Below are positions 33,018 to 44,335 of a stretch of DNA of 64,000 nt, in pieces; positions within the stretch are counted from its first letter, which is position 1; the number at the start of each line of letters is the position of its first letter. The notes beneath the pieces are model-generated. The model did not search any database, was not told the DNA's origin, and saw nothing but the letters and a program-made list of their open reading frames with translations. Origin of the DNA: Mesostigma viride (lineage: Eukaryota > Streptophyta > Mesostigmatophyceae > Mesostigmatales > Mesostigmataceae); NCBI GenBank assembly GCA_009746045.1, contig RPFO01001598.1:351001-415000 (forward strand), in the 5' to 3' direction. Position numbers and translations under genes: made by a program.

Positions 33018-35970
33018 TTACATGATCAGCCATGATGGCTCCACCTCGCCATCGGCCGCGGCCACCTCGCGCGCGACCAGCGTGACCTTGTCCAAAAAGG
33101 CCATGTGCGCAAACTGCCACGACTTGAGCAAAAAGATGTCGTCCACGTTCAGCAGCTCGGGCGTGTGCGCCGTCTTCATGTCCATGTGCAGGCCCATGCG
33201 CAGGCTGCGGTACCTGGAGGTGCCCGACAGCGGTGGCAGACAAAACAGGTAGGTGTTTATGGTTGTTAGTGGATGTTAATGGGTGCTGATGGGTGTTAAA
33301 GGGTGCAAAATGGCTGTTAGTGGATATTATTGGGTGCTAACAGGTGCTAATGGGTACTAACGGCTGTTAATCCGTGTTAATGGGTATTATTGGTTGTAAA
33401 TAGGGTATTAATGGGTGTCAATGCATGTCAGCGGGTGTCAGTGGGTGACCAGTAAAATATACGGTGCCAGGGCCGGCGGATCGACGCAAGTCCGATGGGT
33501 TACAAACACTGACACATCCCAGTGTCACACCACCCTTACCCGGCATCCCACTGTCCCCCGCCAAAGCCACATCTGACAAGGGGAAAGGTGAGCAGTCGGC
33601 GACATCCCAAGGCCAGGACGCATGAGATGAGAGGAGATGAGATGAGATGGGATGGGATGGGATGGGATGGGATGGGATGGGATGGGATGGGATGGGATGG
33701 GATGGGATGGGATGGGATGGGATGGGATGGGATGGGATGGGATGGGATGGGATGGGATGGGATGGGATGGGATGGGATGGGATGGGATGGGATGGGATGG
33801 GATGGGATGGGATGGGATGGGATGGGATGGGATGGGATGGGATGGGATGGGATGGGATGGGATGGGATGGGATGGGATGGGATGGGATGGGATGGGATGG
33901 GATGGGATGGGATGGGATGGGATGAGATGGGATGAGATGAGATGAGATAAGATGAGATGAGATGAGATGAGATGAAAAATAAGAAAGTACCCCTTGCGCG
34001 CCCCCCTGCGTGCCAGAGACAGCCATGACTTGCAGTGGACAAGCTGCAGTGATGAATGTCTCCTCTATGATGACTATTTCCCGATCCTACTGCCCGCAAT
34101 ACATGGCCTGCAGGCTTGCGGGAAGCAACCTGCCTCATTGCACGTCCACCCTTGCCATCGTTGGAAGCACACAGCGAACCAGGAGCCGTGACAGCTTCCT
34201 GAGGCAGCCCCCTAACCCCCGTTGGCATCAGGAAGGAAACAAGTTGGGGGACGCCCGCAAGAGAAACCAACTGAAGAACCGCAAGCAAGCCAACGAATAG
34301 AACTCCAACTAGCAGGTACCAGCAGCGCACGGCCCCGCATACTAGCCAACTCGCCTCTTCCAGAACACGTCGCGCGCATCCTCCAGCCGTTGGATCGCCC
34401 CCAGCAGCCCCTGCAAGCACAGCTGGTTGTTCGCTGCCGCGTTCTCTACCACGTAATAGCTGCCGCTCGGCACGCCGTGCCTTGCCTTGCGCCGCCGCCA
34501 CCACGCGCGCAGCTGCCCCAGCTCCGTCTGCGGCCCGCCGACGCCGTTCTCCCCCACCCCCGGGCGCGCCAGCGTGGACGGGAGCCGGTCGACGCGGTCC
34601 TCAGGGTCCCTGAGCCGCCGTGCGGTGATCTGCACCAGCTCGTGCGTGGCCACGAGCACCTCACGGATCTCGCTCCGAAGCAGCTGCGCGAACAGGTGAA
34701 CGCCGTGGCCCGTGTACACCCCCGTGAGCCGCGGCGGCGCGCCCCCGATGAGCCGCAGCGAGGTCAGCCGGTTGGCCAGCTTGGTCAGTGCGGCGGCGGC
34801 CTCAGACATGAGTGGGGGCATGATGAGCACGCCGCGCCGCCAGTAGACCGACTCCGCTCGCAGGATGGAGGACACCGAGTCCAAGTGCTGGCGCACAGAA
34901 CCCGTCCCGAGAGCCAGCGCTGCGTCCGACAGCGCGGATTGACGCAGGGCTGCCGGCACCTCCTCCTGCGGGGCACCGGCGGGTTCCCCCAACCCGACTA
35001 CACCAGCCCCTGGCCCTCGCAGGACCCCCCCCTTGGCAGCCACAGCCAACGGGGTTGCCACCACGGCTGGCGCCGCCCCGGGTGCCACTGGGGAACCGCC
35101 GTGCCGGGGGGCGCGGGGTGACACGGGCGCGCTGCCAGTGCTTGGACTCTCGGGGGAGTGGCGGATGACGCCCGTGAAGGCACCCGTGAAGGAAGCCTGG
35201 CGGGGTGTGGCCTCGGTGGCGGGCAACGGGGGTCCTCGGGGGCAGTCGCTGGTGGACGACCCGGCGGACCTGGGGCTGCTCGATGCTGTGGCGGCCCAGG
35301 GATTCTCCCGGGGGCTCCGTACTGTGGGGCTGCTCGGGGTCTTCAGGTTGCTGGGGCTGGCGACGTCACGGAGGTTTAATGTGGAGGGGATCTTGATCAT
35401 GGGGCCCCCGGATCGGGGGGAGGAGGGGAGGGAGGCCCCCCCACTGCTGGCCTGGCGGGGGCTGGCGGGCGCACTCCCGGTGTCCAGCGCCGGCGGTGAG
35501 CGGGGCAGCGCGGCCTCGCACTTGGCGGCAGTGGAGAGGAAGTCATCCCACAGGCACGCGTATAGGCGCGCGGATTCCACGAGTGCACGCGAGAGGCACA
35601 CGCGCGCCTGCGAGGACGCGTACCAGGGCAGGAATGTGTTGCCCCAGATGACCGAGACCAGGCTGCCCACGACGATGGTCACCGCGCGGCTGGCAGCATA
35701 GGTGAACGAGCCCGTGCGGTCGCTGGTACTGCCGTCCTCCCCGTCCTCACTGTCGCCTGTGTCCAAAGTGCCCCCGCACAGGGAGGGCAGCTCGCCACCC
35801 TCGGTGGTGGGGGTGGATCTGGGGTGCTGGATGCAAGGGGCGGCCAGGGAGTCGCGCGGCGGCATGTACTGGCACAGCACGACCAGGTTGACTGTCTCGA
35901 CGAACAGGTAGACTGTTGCAAATGAGTGTGTGCGTGTATGGTGGTGGTGGTTGTGTGTGTGTGTGTGTGT

Positions 35971-36025
<55 letters not shown>

Positions 36026-39000
36026 GGGGTGGGGGTGGGGGAGCATGGGGTGGTCGGTGGTGGAATACGGAGCATGGGGGCATGGTTGGTGCATGCGGGG
36101 GACAACGGCGATGCCATGATGTGATCAACGAGGAAGGCGGGGTTTTCGTCCATCTAAATATGTGAGGGAACATTGTAGAGCTACCAAGGGGCGGGGCGTT
36201 AACTGTGAAAGCAGTGGTGGCGGGATCCAGAATGGTGCCTTCGAAAGGCAGCCATCGCAGGGGGACCTCGTCTTCTCCGTCCAGAGCGGACGTGCAAGTG
36301 GTCACAAGACAGATACACAGAGCATGTAAAAACCAACAGGGTATTGCAGCTGCCTGGCCGAGGGGTACTTCACAAGCGCCGCAAGCATTCCTTGATGGCC
36401 GCACATCCACCGGGATGCCAGATAGCCCTGTTCCCACGGGCCTTGCATGCGAACAGAAGCCTGCGGCCCAGGGGTGCACTCAAATGCCAAAGAATGCTAA
36501 CAAGCATTGGACTCGTGCAGGAACAAAGCACTGGCTGGCGGGGAAGGATGGGAGCTGTGCCCTGTTCAAGAGGGAGGGAAGCCACCACCGATGGGCCGTG
36601 CAACCAGAGATGGGCCGTGCCACACAAAAGGAGCGTCTATCATGGCACGGACGCCCTAATAAAGATTCTTATTCTTCATTCTGCTGGCAACACTTTGCAA
36701 GGACGCCCCCCTATCTATTGGTTGGGCCTCTCTCGGCTCAGCCAAAGATAAAAGAGGCACACCCCTGTAATTAGAGGGGAGAATACTCGCGTAACGATTG
36801 GCAGCATACCCGCGTAGCGATAGGGGCAGTCGATGTGGTAGCAGCTGACGAGCGCCACGACGAACAGGAGCGCGGCCAGCGCGGCGGGGCACCCCGCCAG
36901 GGGCTCGCTCATCATAAAGAGGTAGCCCAGCGTTGCTCCGCTGACCGTCGCGATGATACGCAGCACGGCCTTGAACACGGTCGCCTCCACCTGAGGGATC
37001 GGAGGGGGCGGGGACCATGCCATGGAATAAAACAACAGTACGAGTAAGCATGATGACCATGCGTGGCACGGTCTTGAACATGGTCGCCTCCACCTGAGGG
37101 ATCGGAGGGGGCGGGGACCATGCCATGGAATAAAACAACAGTACGAGTAAGCATGATGACCATGCGTGGCACGGCCTTGAACACGGTCGCCTCCACCTGA
37201 GGGATCGGAGGGGGCGGGGACCATGCCATGGAATAAAACAACAGTACGAGTAAGCATGATGACCATGCGTGGCACGGTCTTGAACATGGTCGCCTCCACC
37301 TGAGATACGCGAGGGGGGGGGGGGTTGGCAGGGGGGCGTTGGCAACAAGAGAAATAGCCACTACCATGGGAAATAACAATGATAACACTTCGTAGGTACT
37401 TAGTTTGATCTTACCATTTATATGTACGATTACCCCGTAGTACGATTTCTACCGTGGCTACAAGCCGGGTGGGATAACAGTACGCAACCGAGGCCATGCG
37501 TAGTGTGTCGTGGCTGGGGGGTGGGTGTTGTTCAACAGAATTGGGTTCAACAGCCCGATGGACACCTTGGGTTCTACAGCCCGATTGCAGGCATGCAGAA
37601 GGGTGTGATTTACATAGATAAAGCCCACCTATGTGCCACATTATGGCATGCAGGTTGCGTGAAGTGACAGAGGCTGAGGAACAAGGGGATGAGGCACAAT
37701 GCTGTGCTTACTCGCTCCCGCGCATGACTTGATTGATTTTACATCCGACTTGACGTCGCATCCGACGAACCCATCATTCTGGGATGAATGTCGGTGTCTA
37801 ACTGGCTTTACATTGGGGCGCTACAATACATTACCTACAGGGCATCCCACGTCATCCCCGGCTCAATCTGGGTTCTGTGGCTCCCATTTACATGAGACCA
37901 CCTGCTAACCTTGGACATTTTGGGCATTACCACGTTAAAGTAGATACTACTATACCTGCTCATCTTGGACCTTGGGCATGGCCATGTTATAGTAAAAATA
38001 CTTGCTTTCAAATCCGTTTCTACATGTAAAGATAAATTGCATGGGCTTTACTCAGGCACCCCGCTCTTCCCCGTCAAAGTGTGAAACAAGCCCCTGGCTC
38101 ATCAGGGACATCGCCGCACACACTTCCACCCATCACCCATCACCCATCACCCATCACCCATCACCCATCACCCATCACCCATCACCCATCACCCATCACC
38201 CATCACCCATCACCCAGCGCTCCAAAAATCGGTGATGATAATAAAAATACGCCACGCCCCAAACTTGTCCCACATTCTGACTAGATCCAATCATAGGCCA
38301 TAATAGACCAAACATGGGCCATAATAGGCCAAACATGGGCCATAATAGGCCAAATATAGGCCAAACAGAGGCCTAGAACAGGTCATGACAATAGGCCATG
38401 CCTGGTCGCTCACCTTGGGCATCATGACGATCGTGACGGTCACGAATACCCAGATCGCGTTCCAACGGTCAACCAGACCGCGGTGCTCCGGCCCGACCGC
38501 GAGCACCGCCACCAGGAATAGTGCGCACACGAGCCAGTACTTGAAGCCAAACTGGAACAACCGGCCGCGCAGGAGACCCCCCAGGCCGCCGCCCCGCTGC
38601 TGCGCCCTGCCGATGGTCACCAGGGTGCGGGTCGAGTACGCCAGGTGGCGCAGGAACGGGACCAGGAGGAGTGCCTCCACCAGCGGTCGCAAAAACGTGG
38701 TACTGTCGCTGGACCTCGATGACTGCGTCCCTCGGGAGCAGCTCGGCCGGCAATGGCGCGGGCGTGACGGATCGTGCGGCGACCGGCCTGGAACCGGCGG
38801 CCCTTGGCCAGCCTTACCGGGCGGCCCTTGACCAGCCTTACCAGGCGGCCCTTGACCAGCCTTACCGGGCGGCCCTTGACCAGCCTTACCGGGGGGCGGC
38901 GATCCGTGGCGTGGGCTGGAGCTCTGCTCCCGCGGGGTCAGCGCATCCATCGGATGGCTGTGGCCGTCCTGTGCCCCGCTCCCGGTCCGCTGGTCCAGGG

Positions 39001-42000
39001 ACGTGCGCGGCGAGCGAGGGGGCCACGTGGCATTGAGGGGGTCCCCCCCCGTTGCCAGCGCGGGCGTAGCCACCGCAGTCATCGGGATGCCTGACCCTGC
39101 CCGGTGGGCCGCGCGCAAGCTGTTCTGCAGCTCTTCTTCCGCGATGGACACACGCACCACGGGTGGGTTATGGCTCCTCGTGCCGGATCCCCAGCCGGTG
39201 GACACCACTGCCTTGGGCCCCCGGTAGCTGGCGGCCACCTCCACCGCGTCCTCGAGCGCGATGGCGGCCTCGATGACCGAGTGGGAGATGGTCATCGCGT
39301 ACAGCAGCGCATGCACCTGGGTGGGAGGGGGGGACACGTTGCAAGACAATGGACCAGGCAGCCGGGGGGTGGACCACGACGTGAGTTACATGGCGCAGGG
39401 TCCAGAAACGCGATGCACGGCACTTGGGGGGGGCTAGGGAAGCACATCACAGGAGCGAGTGCACCTGAAAGGGTGGGAACATGATCGGGCCACGGATGGG
39501 TAGCGACCGGCTAGGGATATCAGGTTGCAAATCATAGGGCTTAGGTGAAGGGAAGCACATCACAGGCCTTAAGAGTTCAGGGTTCGGGGGGGTCATCACA
39601 GGGATAGGAGCCCCGTATATACCACAGGATCACACCCAAGTGTGGACGCATGGGACGGCGTCCTCATCGGCATGATCCGCACGCATACCCCGGCAGCCCC
39701 GCCCTGCGAATGTGTCGCTGCACTCACCCCAAACGCCCCTATGGGCTCACCATCCGCACCCCTACCTCCTTGATCGGGCACTTTCTGCCACGCCCTTACC
39801 TCGTTGATGGGGCACTTGCAGCCGCGCCCTTACCTCGTTGATGGGGCACTTGCTGCCGCGCCCTTACCTCGTTGGTGGGGCACTTGCTGCCGCGCCCTTA
39901 CCTCGTTGGTGGGGCACTTGCTGCCGCGCCCCTACCTCGTTGGTGGGGCACTTGCTGCCGCGCCCCTACCTCGTTGGTGGGGGCACTTGCTGCCACGCCC
40001 TTACCTCCTTGATCGGGCACTTGTTGCCGCGTCCTTACCTCCTTGATCGGGCACTTGCTGCCGCGCCCTTACCTCGTTGGTGGGGCACTTGCTGCCGCGC
40101 CCTTACCTCGTTGGTGGGGCACTTGCTGCCGCGCCCTTACCTCGTTGGTCGGGCACTTGCTGCCGCGCCCTTACCTCGTTGATGGGGCACTTGCTGCCGC
40201 GCCCCTACCTCGTTGATGGGGCACTTGCTGCCGCGCCCTTACCTCGTTGATGGGGCACTTGCTGCCGCGTCCCTACCTCGTTGGTGGGGCACTTGCTGCC
40301 GCGCCCTTACCTCGTTGGTGGGGCACTTGCTGCCGCGCCCCTACCTCCTTGGTGGGGCACTTGCTGCCGCGCCCCTACCTCGTTGGTCGGGCACTTGCTG
40401 CCGCGCCCTTACCTCGTTGGTCGGGCACTTGCTGCCGCGCCCCTACCTCCTTGATCGGGCACTTGCTGCTGCGCCCTTACCTCGTTGGTGGGGCACTTGC
40501 TGCCGCGCCCCTACCTCGTTGGTGGGGCACTTGCTGCCGCGCCCTTACCTCCTTGATCGGGCACTTGCTGCCGCGCCCTTACCTCCTTGATCGGGCACTT
40601 GCTGCCGCGCCCCTACCCCGTTGGTGGGGGCACTTGCTGCCGCGCCCTTACCTCCTTGATCGGGCACTTGCTGCCGCGCCCTTACCTCCTTGATCGGGCA
40701 CTTACTGCCACGCCATTACCTCGTTGGTCGGGCACTTACTGCCGCGCCCTTACCTCCTTGATCGGGCACTTACTGCCACGCCCTTACCTCGTTGATCGGG
40801 CACTTGCTGCCGCGCCCTTACCTCGTTGATGGGGTACTTGCTGCCGCGGCCCTACCTCGTTGGTGGGGGCACTTGCTGCCGCGTCCTTACCTCCTTGATC
40901 GGGCACTTGCTGCCGCCCCCCTACCGCGTTGATGGGGCACTTGCTGCCGCGCCCCAACCTCGTTGGTGGGGGCACTTGCTGCCGCGCCCTTACCTCCTTG
41001 ATCGGGCACTTGCTGCCGCGCCCTTACCTCCTTGATGGGGTACTTGCTGCCGCGCCCTTACCTCGTTGATGGGGCACTTGCTGCCGCTCCCCTGCAGCGA
41101 TGCCCAGTAGGCCTTGTACGCGTCCACCATGTCGCGCGACAGCCGCGCCTGCAGCGACCGCAGCAACGGCCCGAGCGAGCCCTTGGCGGTGGACGCCAGC
41201 ATCTCCATCTCCCGGACCAGCCGCGCCGAGCTCTCTGCGTCGGTCGGCTCCCTATCTTCGGTAAACGTCTGCCGCCGAGTGTGCACCATGTGCACGCTGT
41301 GATGCTCGCTCGTGTCCTCGCCATCCTCCCCACCTCCCCGTCGCCGCCGCCGCCCACCATGGATGCCCCGCACGTCCCTGGCGACGTTGTGGCAGCACGC
41401 CGCCACGGCCGCAAACACGAGCCGGAAGTTGGCCTGCGACTCCTCCCCCAGCCACCGCCAGAGTGTGCGCGAGGAGAACCGCCGGTGGCCGCCCTCAAAG
41501 ACGACCGCGAGTGAGACGACCGCCGACTGGAGCGCATCGAGCTGGCCAACCACGCGCTGCCACGCGTCCAGCTCGCACGCGGGCTGCGTCCACACCTCAC
41601 CACCGCAGGGTCCCCGGCACGATGGCCCCGGCGGCGGGCGCGACACGGGGCCAAGGCCACGGCGCCAGGGGAAGAGGCACGGGGGCTCCCGCCGCGCGGT
41701 CGATAGCAGCTCCCGCGTGCGATCCAGCACAGGCCACAACCGGCACGCGTCCGCCTGAGGAAGCTTGTGCACCCGGTCCTGTGGCGGGTGTGCGCCTGAC
41801 GGCTTGGCCTGCCCCTTTCCCGCCCCTTTGCGCCACGAACGCGTCTTTATCGCGGAGAGGAACCCACCGCGGGCGCGCGGCTTCTTCTGTGGCTTGAGAA
41901 GGCGCGAGGGAAGCGCGTCAACCACACGCACGGTGACGTCGACGTCGTCCTTGTCCTCGTCGTCATCCTCGTCCTCCGGCCCAACGCCTTCGTTCTCATC

Positions 42001-43094
42001 CTCCTCGCCTTCCTCGTCGTCGGCCTCCTGGAACTCCTTCCCCATAGCCCCCCTCTGGGGACTCCCCGTCTCCTGATCCACGCGAGAAAGGAACGAGCTC
42101 GGCAGCTTGCTGCCGCTGTGCTGCCGCGATAGACCGCCCGTGCCATCCCCACGGCTCCCCCCCCTCATGAGACCCAGCTCTACCCCATCCTTGGCCGCGG
42201 TGGCATCCAGTCCGGCCCGATCCGTGCCATCCCCCTTGCTACTCGCTTGCAGGTCGGGCGCGAGCGGGCGCAGCACGAGCTCCGGCTCCCGCTCGGTGTC
42301 CCCATCCCAGAGGGTGGTGGTGAACCAGGAAATCGACTGGCCCAGGGACATGGCGGCCGAGGACACCTCCCCCAGCATGGCCGTGTAGGCGAGCACGGGC
42401 AGGAGGAGCATGCCGGACAGCACGACGAGGGCGCCGGCCAGCGCGCCCGCGCCGAACACGGGCAGTACGGCCTCTCCCCAGATGGAGCTCGGTGGCTCGA
42501 TGAAGCGCGCGCGCATGACCTGGGGGAGGTTAGTGAGGGACGTAGAGGGGCATGGATGTCGAGGGAAAAGGAACAAAGCGGCACTGGGGCGCGAGGGGAG
42601 GGTCAGGGACAAGCGTGTTGGTATCATCAAAGGCATACTGAAGAAGTACTGTTATTGCCTATTGTCACTTTAACTGTTAGTCATAGTAAATCCCACCCTT
42701 CCACCACGCCCGGGGGGAAAGGGGGACGCGTGCTTACCGTCATCCCATACAGGAAGGTGGCGATGACGGCAGGTGCCGCCAGCGGCAGGTGCGTGCGCAG
42801 TACGGAGAAGGGGACCAGCCCGAGCGCGGACAGTACACACAGGGCCGGGATGTATGGTATGGCGCCGCTGTGGGATATGCCGCGCGCGGCCGCAACGGTG
42901 GCGCCCGCCGTTAGCGCGGCGAGCGCTGACGACGAGGCCATCAGTGCGCCCGCGTGCATCTTGGCGCCGATGTAGGGCTGGGTGGTGTAGAGCACGCTGG
43001 AGATGAGGAAGAGGATGGTGGTGAGGCATGAGCCCGGAAAGCGCAGCGAGGGGACAAAGGTGACCAGCGTGCTGATGCCGATGCCCAGGGCGAC
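33018..43094 (-). CDS. FUSC/ALMT-like multi-spanning membrane transporter (very large)
   Basis: Probable organic-anion channel or exporter; the substrate is unknown. Exons (minus): 43094-42738, 42519-41062, 39316-38414, 36990-36810, 35912-34355, 33213-33018, giving 1550 codons in phase. Exon 2 (43094-42738) holds an N-terminal membrane block (LTTILFLISSVLYTTQPYIG). The middle is hydrophilic and partly acidic/Ser-rich. A second block, YWLVCALFLVAVLAV, then WNAIWVFVTVTIVMMPK and FKAVLRIIATVSGATLGYLF, matches the C-terminal core of FUSC/ALMT proteins, followed by VYLFVETVNLVVLCQY and AVTIVVGSLVSVIWG and a helical cytosolic tail (SQARVCLSRALVESARLYAC). Exon 4 carries a collagen-like repeat (GKAGQGPP). 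The last intron is GC-AG (AG|GCGAGT). The start is unsettled: CAG|GTCGCC at 43095/43094 looks like an acceptor, but the frame stays open to ATGs at 43382 and 43430. Confidence 0.8.
33642..33932. repeat. (GATGG)n pentanucleotide microsatellite
   Basis: About 56 perfect copies, bordered on each side by GATGA variants. It lies in the last intron of the FUSC-like gene. It is the longest perfect pentamer array in the window. Confidence 0.98.
35955..36024. repeat. (GT)n dinucleotide repeat
   Basis: About 35 GT units with one GTAT break, in the intron just upstream (gene sense) of exon 6 (acceptor at 35913). Confidence 0.95.
36978..37312. repeat. 103-bp tandem repeat carrying the exon-5 splice acceptor of the FUSC-like gene
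   Basis: TCGCCTCCACCTGAG recurs at 36981, 37084, 37187 and 37290, an exact 103-bp step. On the minus strand each copy is CCTCAG|GTGGAGGCGACC..., that is, the acceptor and the first coding bases of exon 5. The real exon is the one nearest 36810, where the coding sequence continues (VLRIIATVSGATLGYL). Confidence 0.93.
38117..38216. repeat. (CCATCAC)n heptanucleotide array
   Basis: About 14 perfect copies in intron 4 of the FUSC-like gene. A separate 20-bp GGCCATAATAGGCCAAACAT array lies at 38296-38365, close to the exon-4 donor. Confidence 0.95.
38806..38900. repeat. 24-bp coding repeat (collagen-like GKAGQGPP)
   Basis: About four copies of a 24-bp unit (TTGACCAGCCTTACC + GGGCGGCCC) inside exon 4 of the FUSC-like gene, giving PPGKAGQG repeats in the cytosolic linker. 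Length is a multiple of three and the frame is preserved. Confidence 0.9.
39786..41095. repeat. 34-bp minisatellite of about 38 copies, each with a splice donor
   Basis: The minus-strand unit begins GGCAGCAAGTGCCCCA and ends CAACGAG|GTAAGGGCGC. The first unit, at the 41062/41061 boundary, is the real 3' end of exon 3 with its GTAAGG donor (phase 0 to exon 4). All the others lie in the intron. Variants keep GAGGTAAGGG or GAGGTAGGGG. Confidence 0.96.
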
Positions 43095-44335
43095 CTGCCA
43101 GGGGGGCGAGCCAGGTTGTCGGACCGTGATTTGCCGTGCTTGGTTAGATGTATCAGACGGTTGCAGAGCAATCGAATATGTGGACACGCGGCAGTTGAAA
43201 TGCACGGTCTCGGGTGGCTGTGCCAAGCAGACGGTATGGAATTGCGGCCGGGAAAGAAGGACTGGAATATCGCGGCAGGAAACACGGGGCTTTGGTAGGG
43301 GACAAACGGGATGGCACGCTGTACGTACTAAGTTAAAAAAAGTTTTTTTTTTTCTGTCCAGTTCCTTGGCATGCATGCACATACCAGCAGTGCATGGTAT
43401 GTCATAAGGGATAGATGAGCGTTCGCACATCCCACATTCAGTTTACAGCGTTGGCACGCGGGCACATAATGGGAGACCTGGAACACGCTGTTAACTATGA
43501 TCTGTAAGCCATTTGTCAGGTTGTACCTGAAGCGCCTGCTGAAATCTTTCCGAAGCCAAAATTGAGCGTGTTGTGCTTAACGGGGTCCGGGAATTCCTGG
43601 CAGAAGTACGTCGATCCACCATGTTGTCCGTCGTCGTCCGGTGGCATGGCTACATGTGATGAGATGCTAGAGAATTCATTGCAGTGTCGTCAACGGCGAT
43701 TCAGTGTTCGGTTTCAGAGCGTGACACTAATAATTGCACCAAAGAACTGCTTCTAAAAAGCTGATTATCGGAATGGCGGCCACAGGAGATGCGCCGGATA
43801 AAACAAGATAAACGTGATGCTCTTCCTGTATGCAGCCCCGTGCCCCAAAACTTCTGCCCGCCTTCACGTGCCATACCGTAGTAGCGCGGCAGACAACACC
43901 TCCCTCGTGTGGTTGCGCTTTTGCCGCAGGGCATGCCGTACGCCGAGCTGGCAAGCGCGGGGCCTCTAGCACTTGATGATGATCATTTATGGGGAAGGGC
44001 GCGTCTGATCACAAGAAGGTTACGTACTTGTCAAACGTGGGGAGCCGAAAAAGGCGAGGGACAGCGCATCGCATCGAATTCATACGCGTGGCGCTGGCTA
44101 GATCAAAATTGATAGGGCGGCTAGGAGTTCCGGATTGCGACGTGCTGGGGTCTAGCCAGTTTCGGGTGGGGCAGTTTTTCGTGGCAATTTGCTCGCCGAG
44201 GCCCCAGTTGCGCATGAAATGAGTCGAGTCAACTTACGATAGATCAGCCTGGATAGCAATATTGTTGGACGTCCTTGACGCCATCATCTTGCCGTATTGG
44301 AGTTTTGAGGTACAAAACCGAAATTAGCGAAAATC
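43095..44335. promoter_or_regulatory. Divergent intergenic region between the FUSC-like and WD40 genes
   Basis: Both genes read away from this interval, so it must hold both promoters and probably the unresolved first exon or 5' UTR of the FUSC-like gene. No clear core-promoter motif seen. There is little repeat content, in contrast to the introns on both sides. Confidence 0.35.

Noticed and set aside
33522-34504. GWDGM and IPSHP repeat frames
   Set aside because: (GATGG)n microsatellite in an intron; no homology outside the repeat.
39804-41035. Series of PRPYLV/AAAPLPRWW frames on plus
   Set aside because: 34-bp minisatellite read in three frames; the array is intronic on minus.
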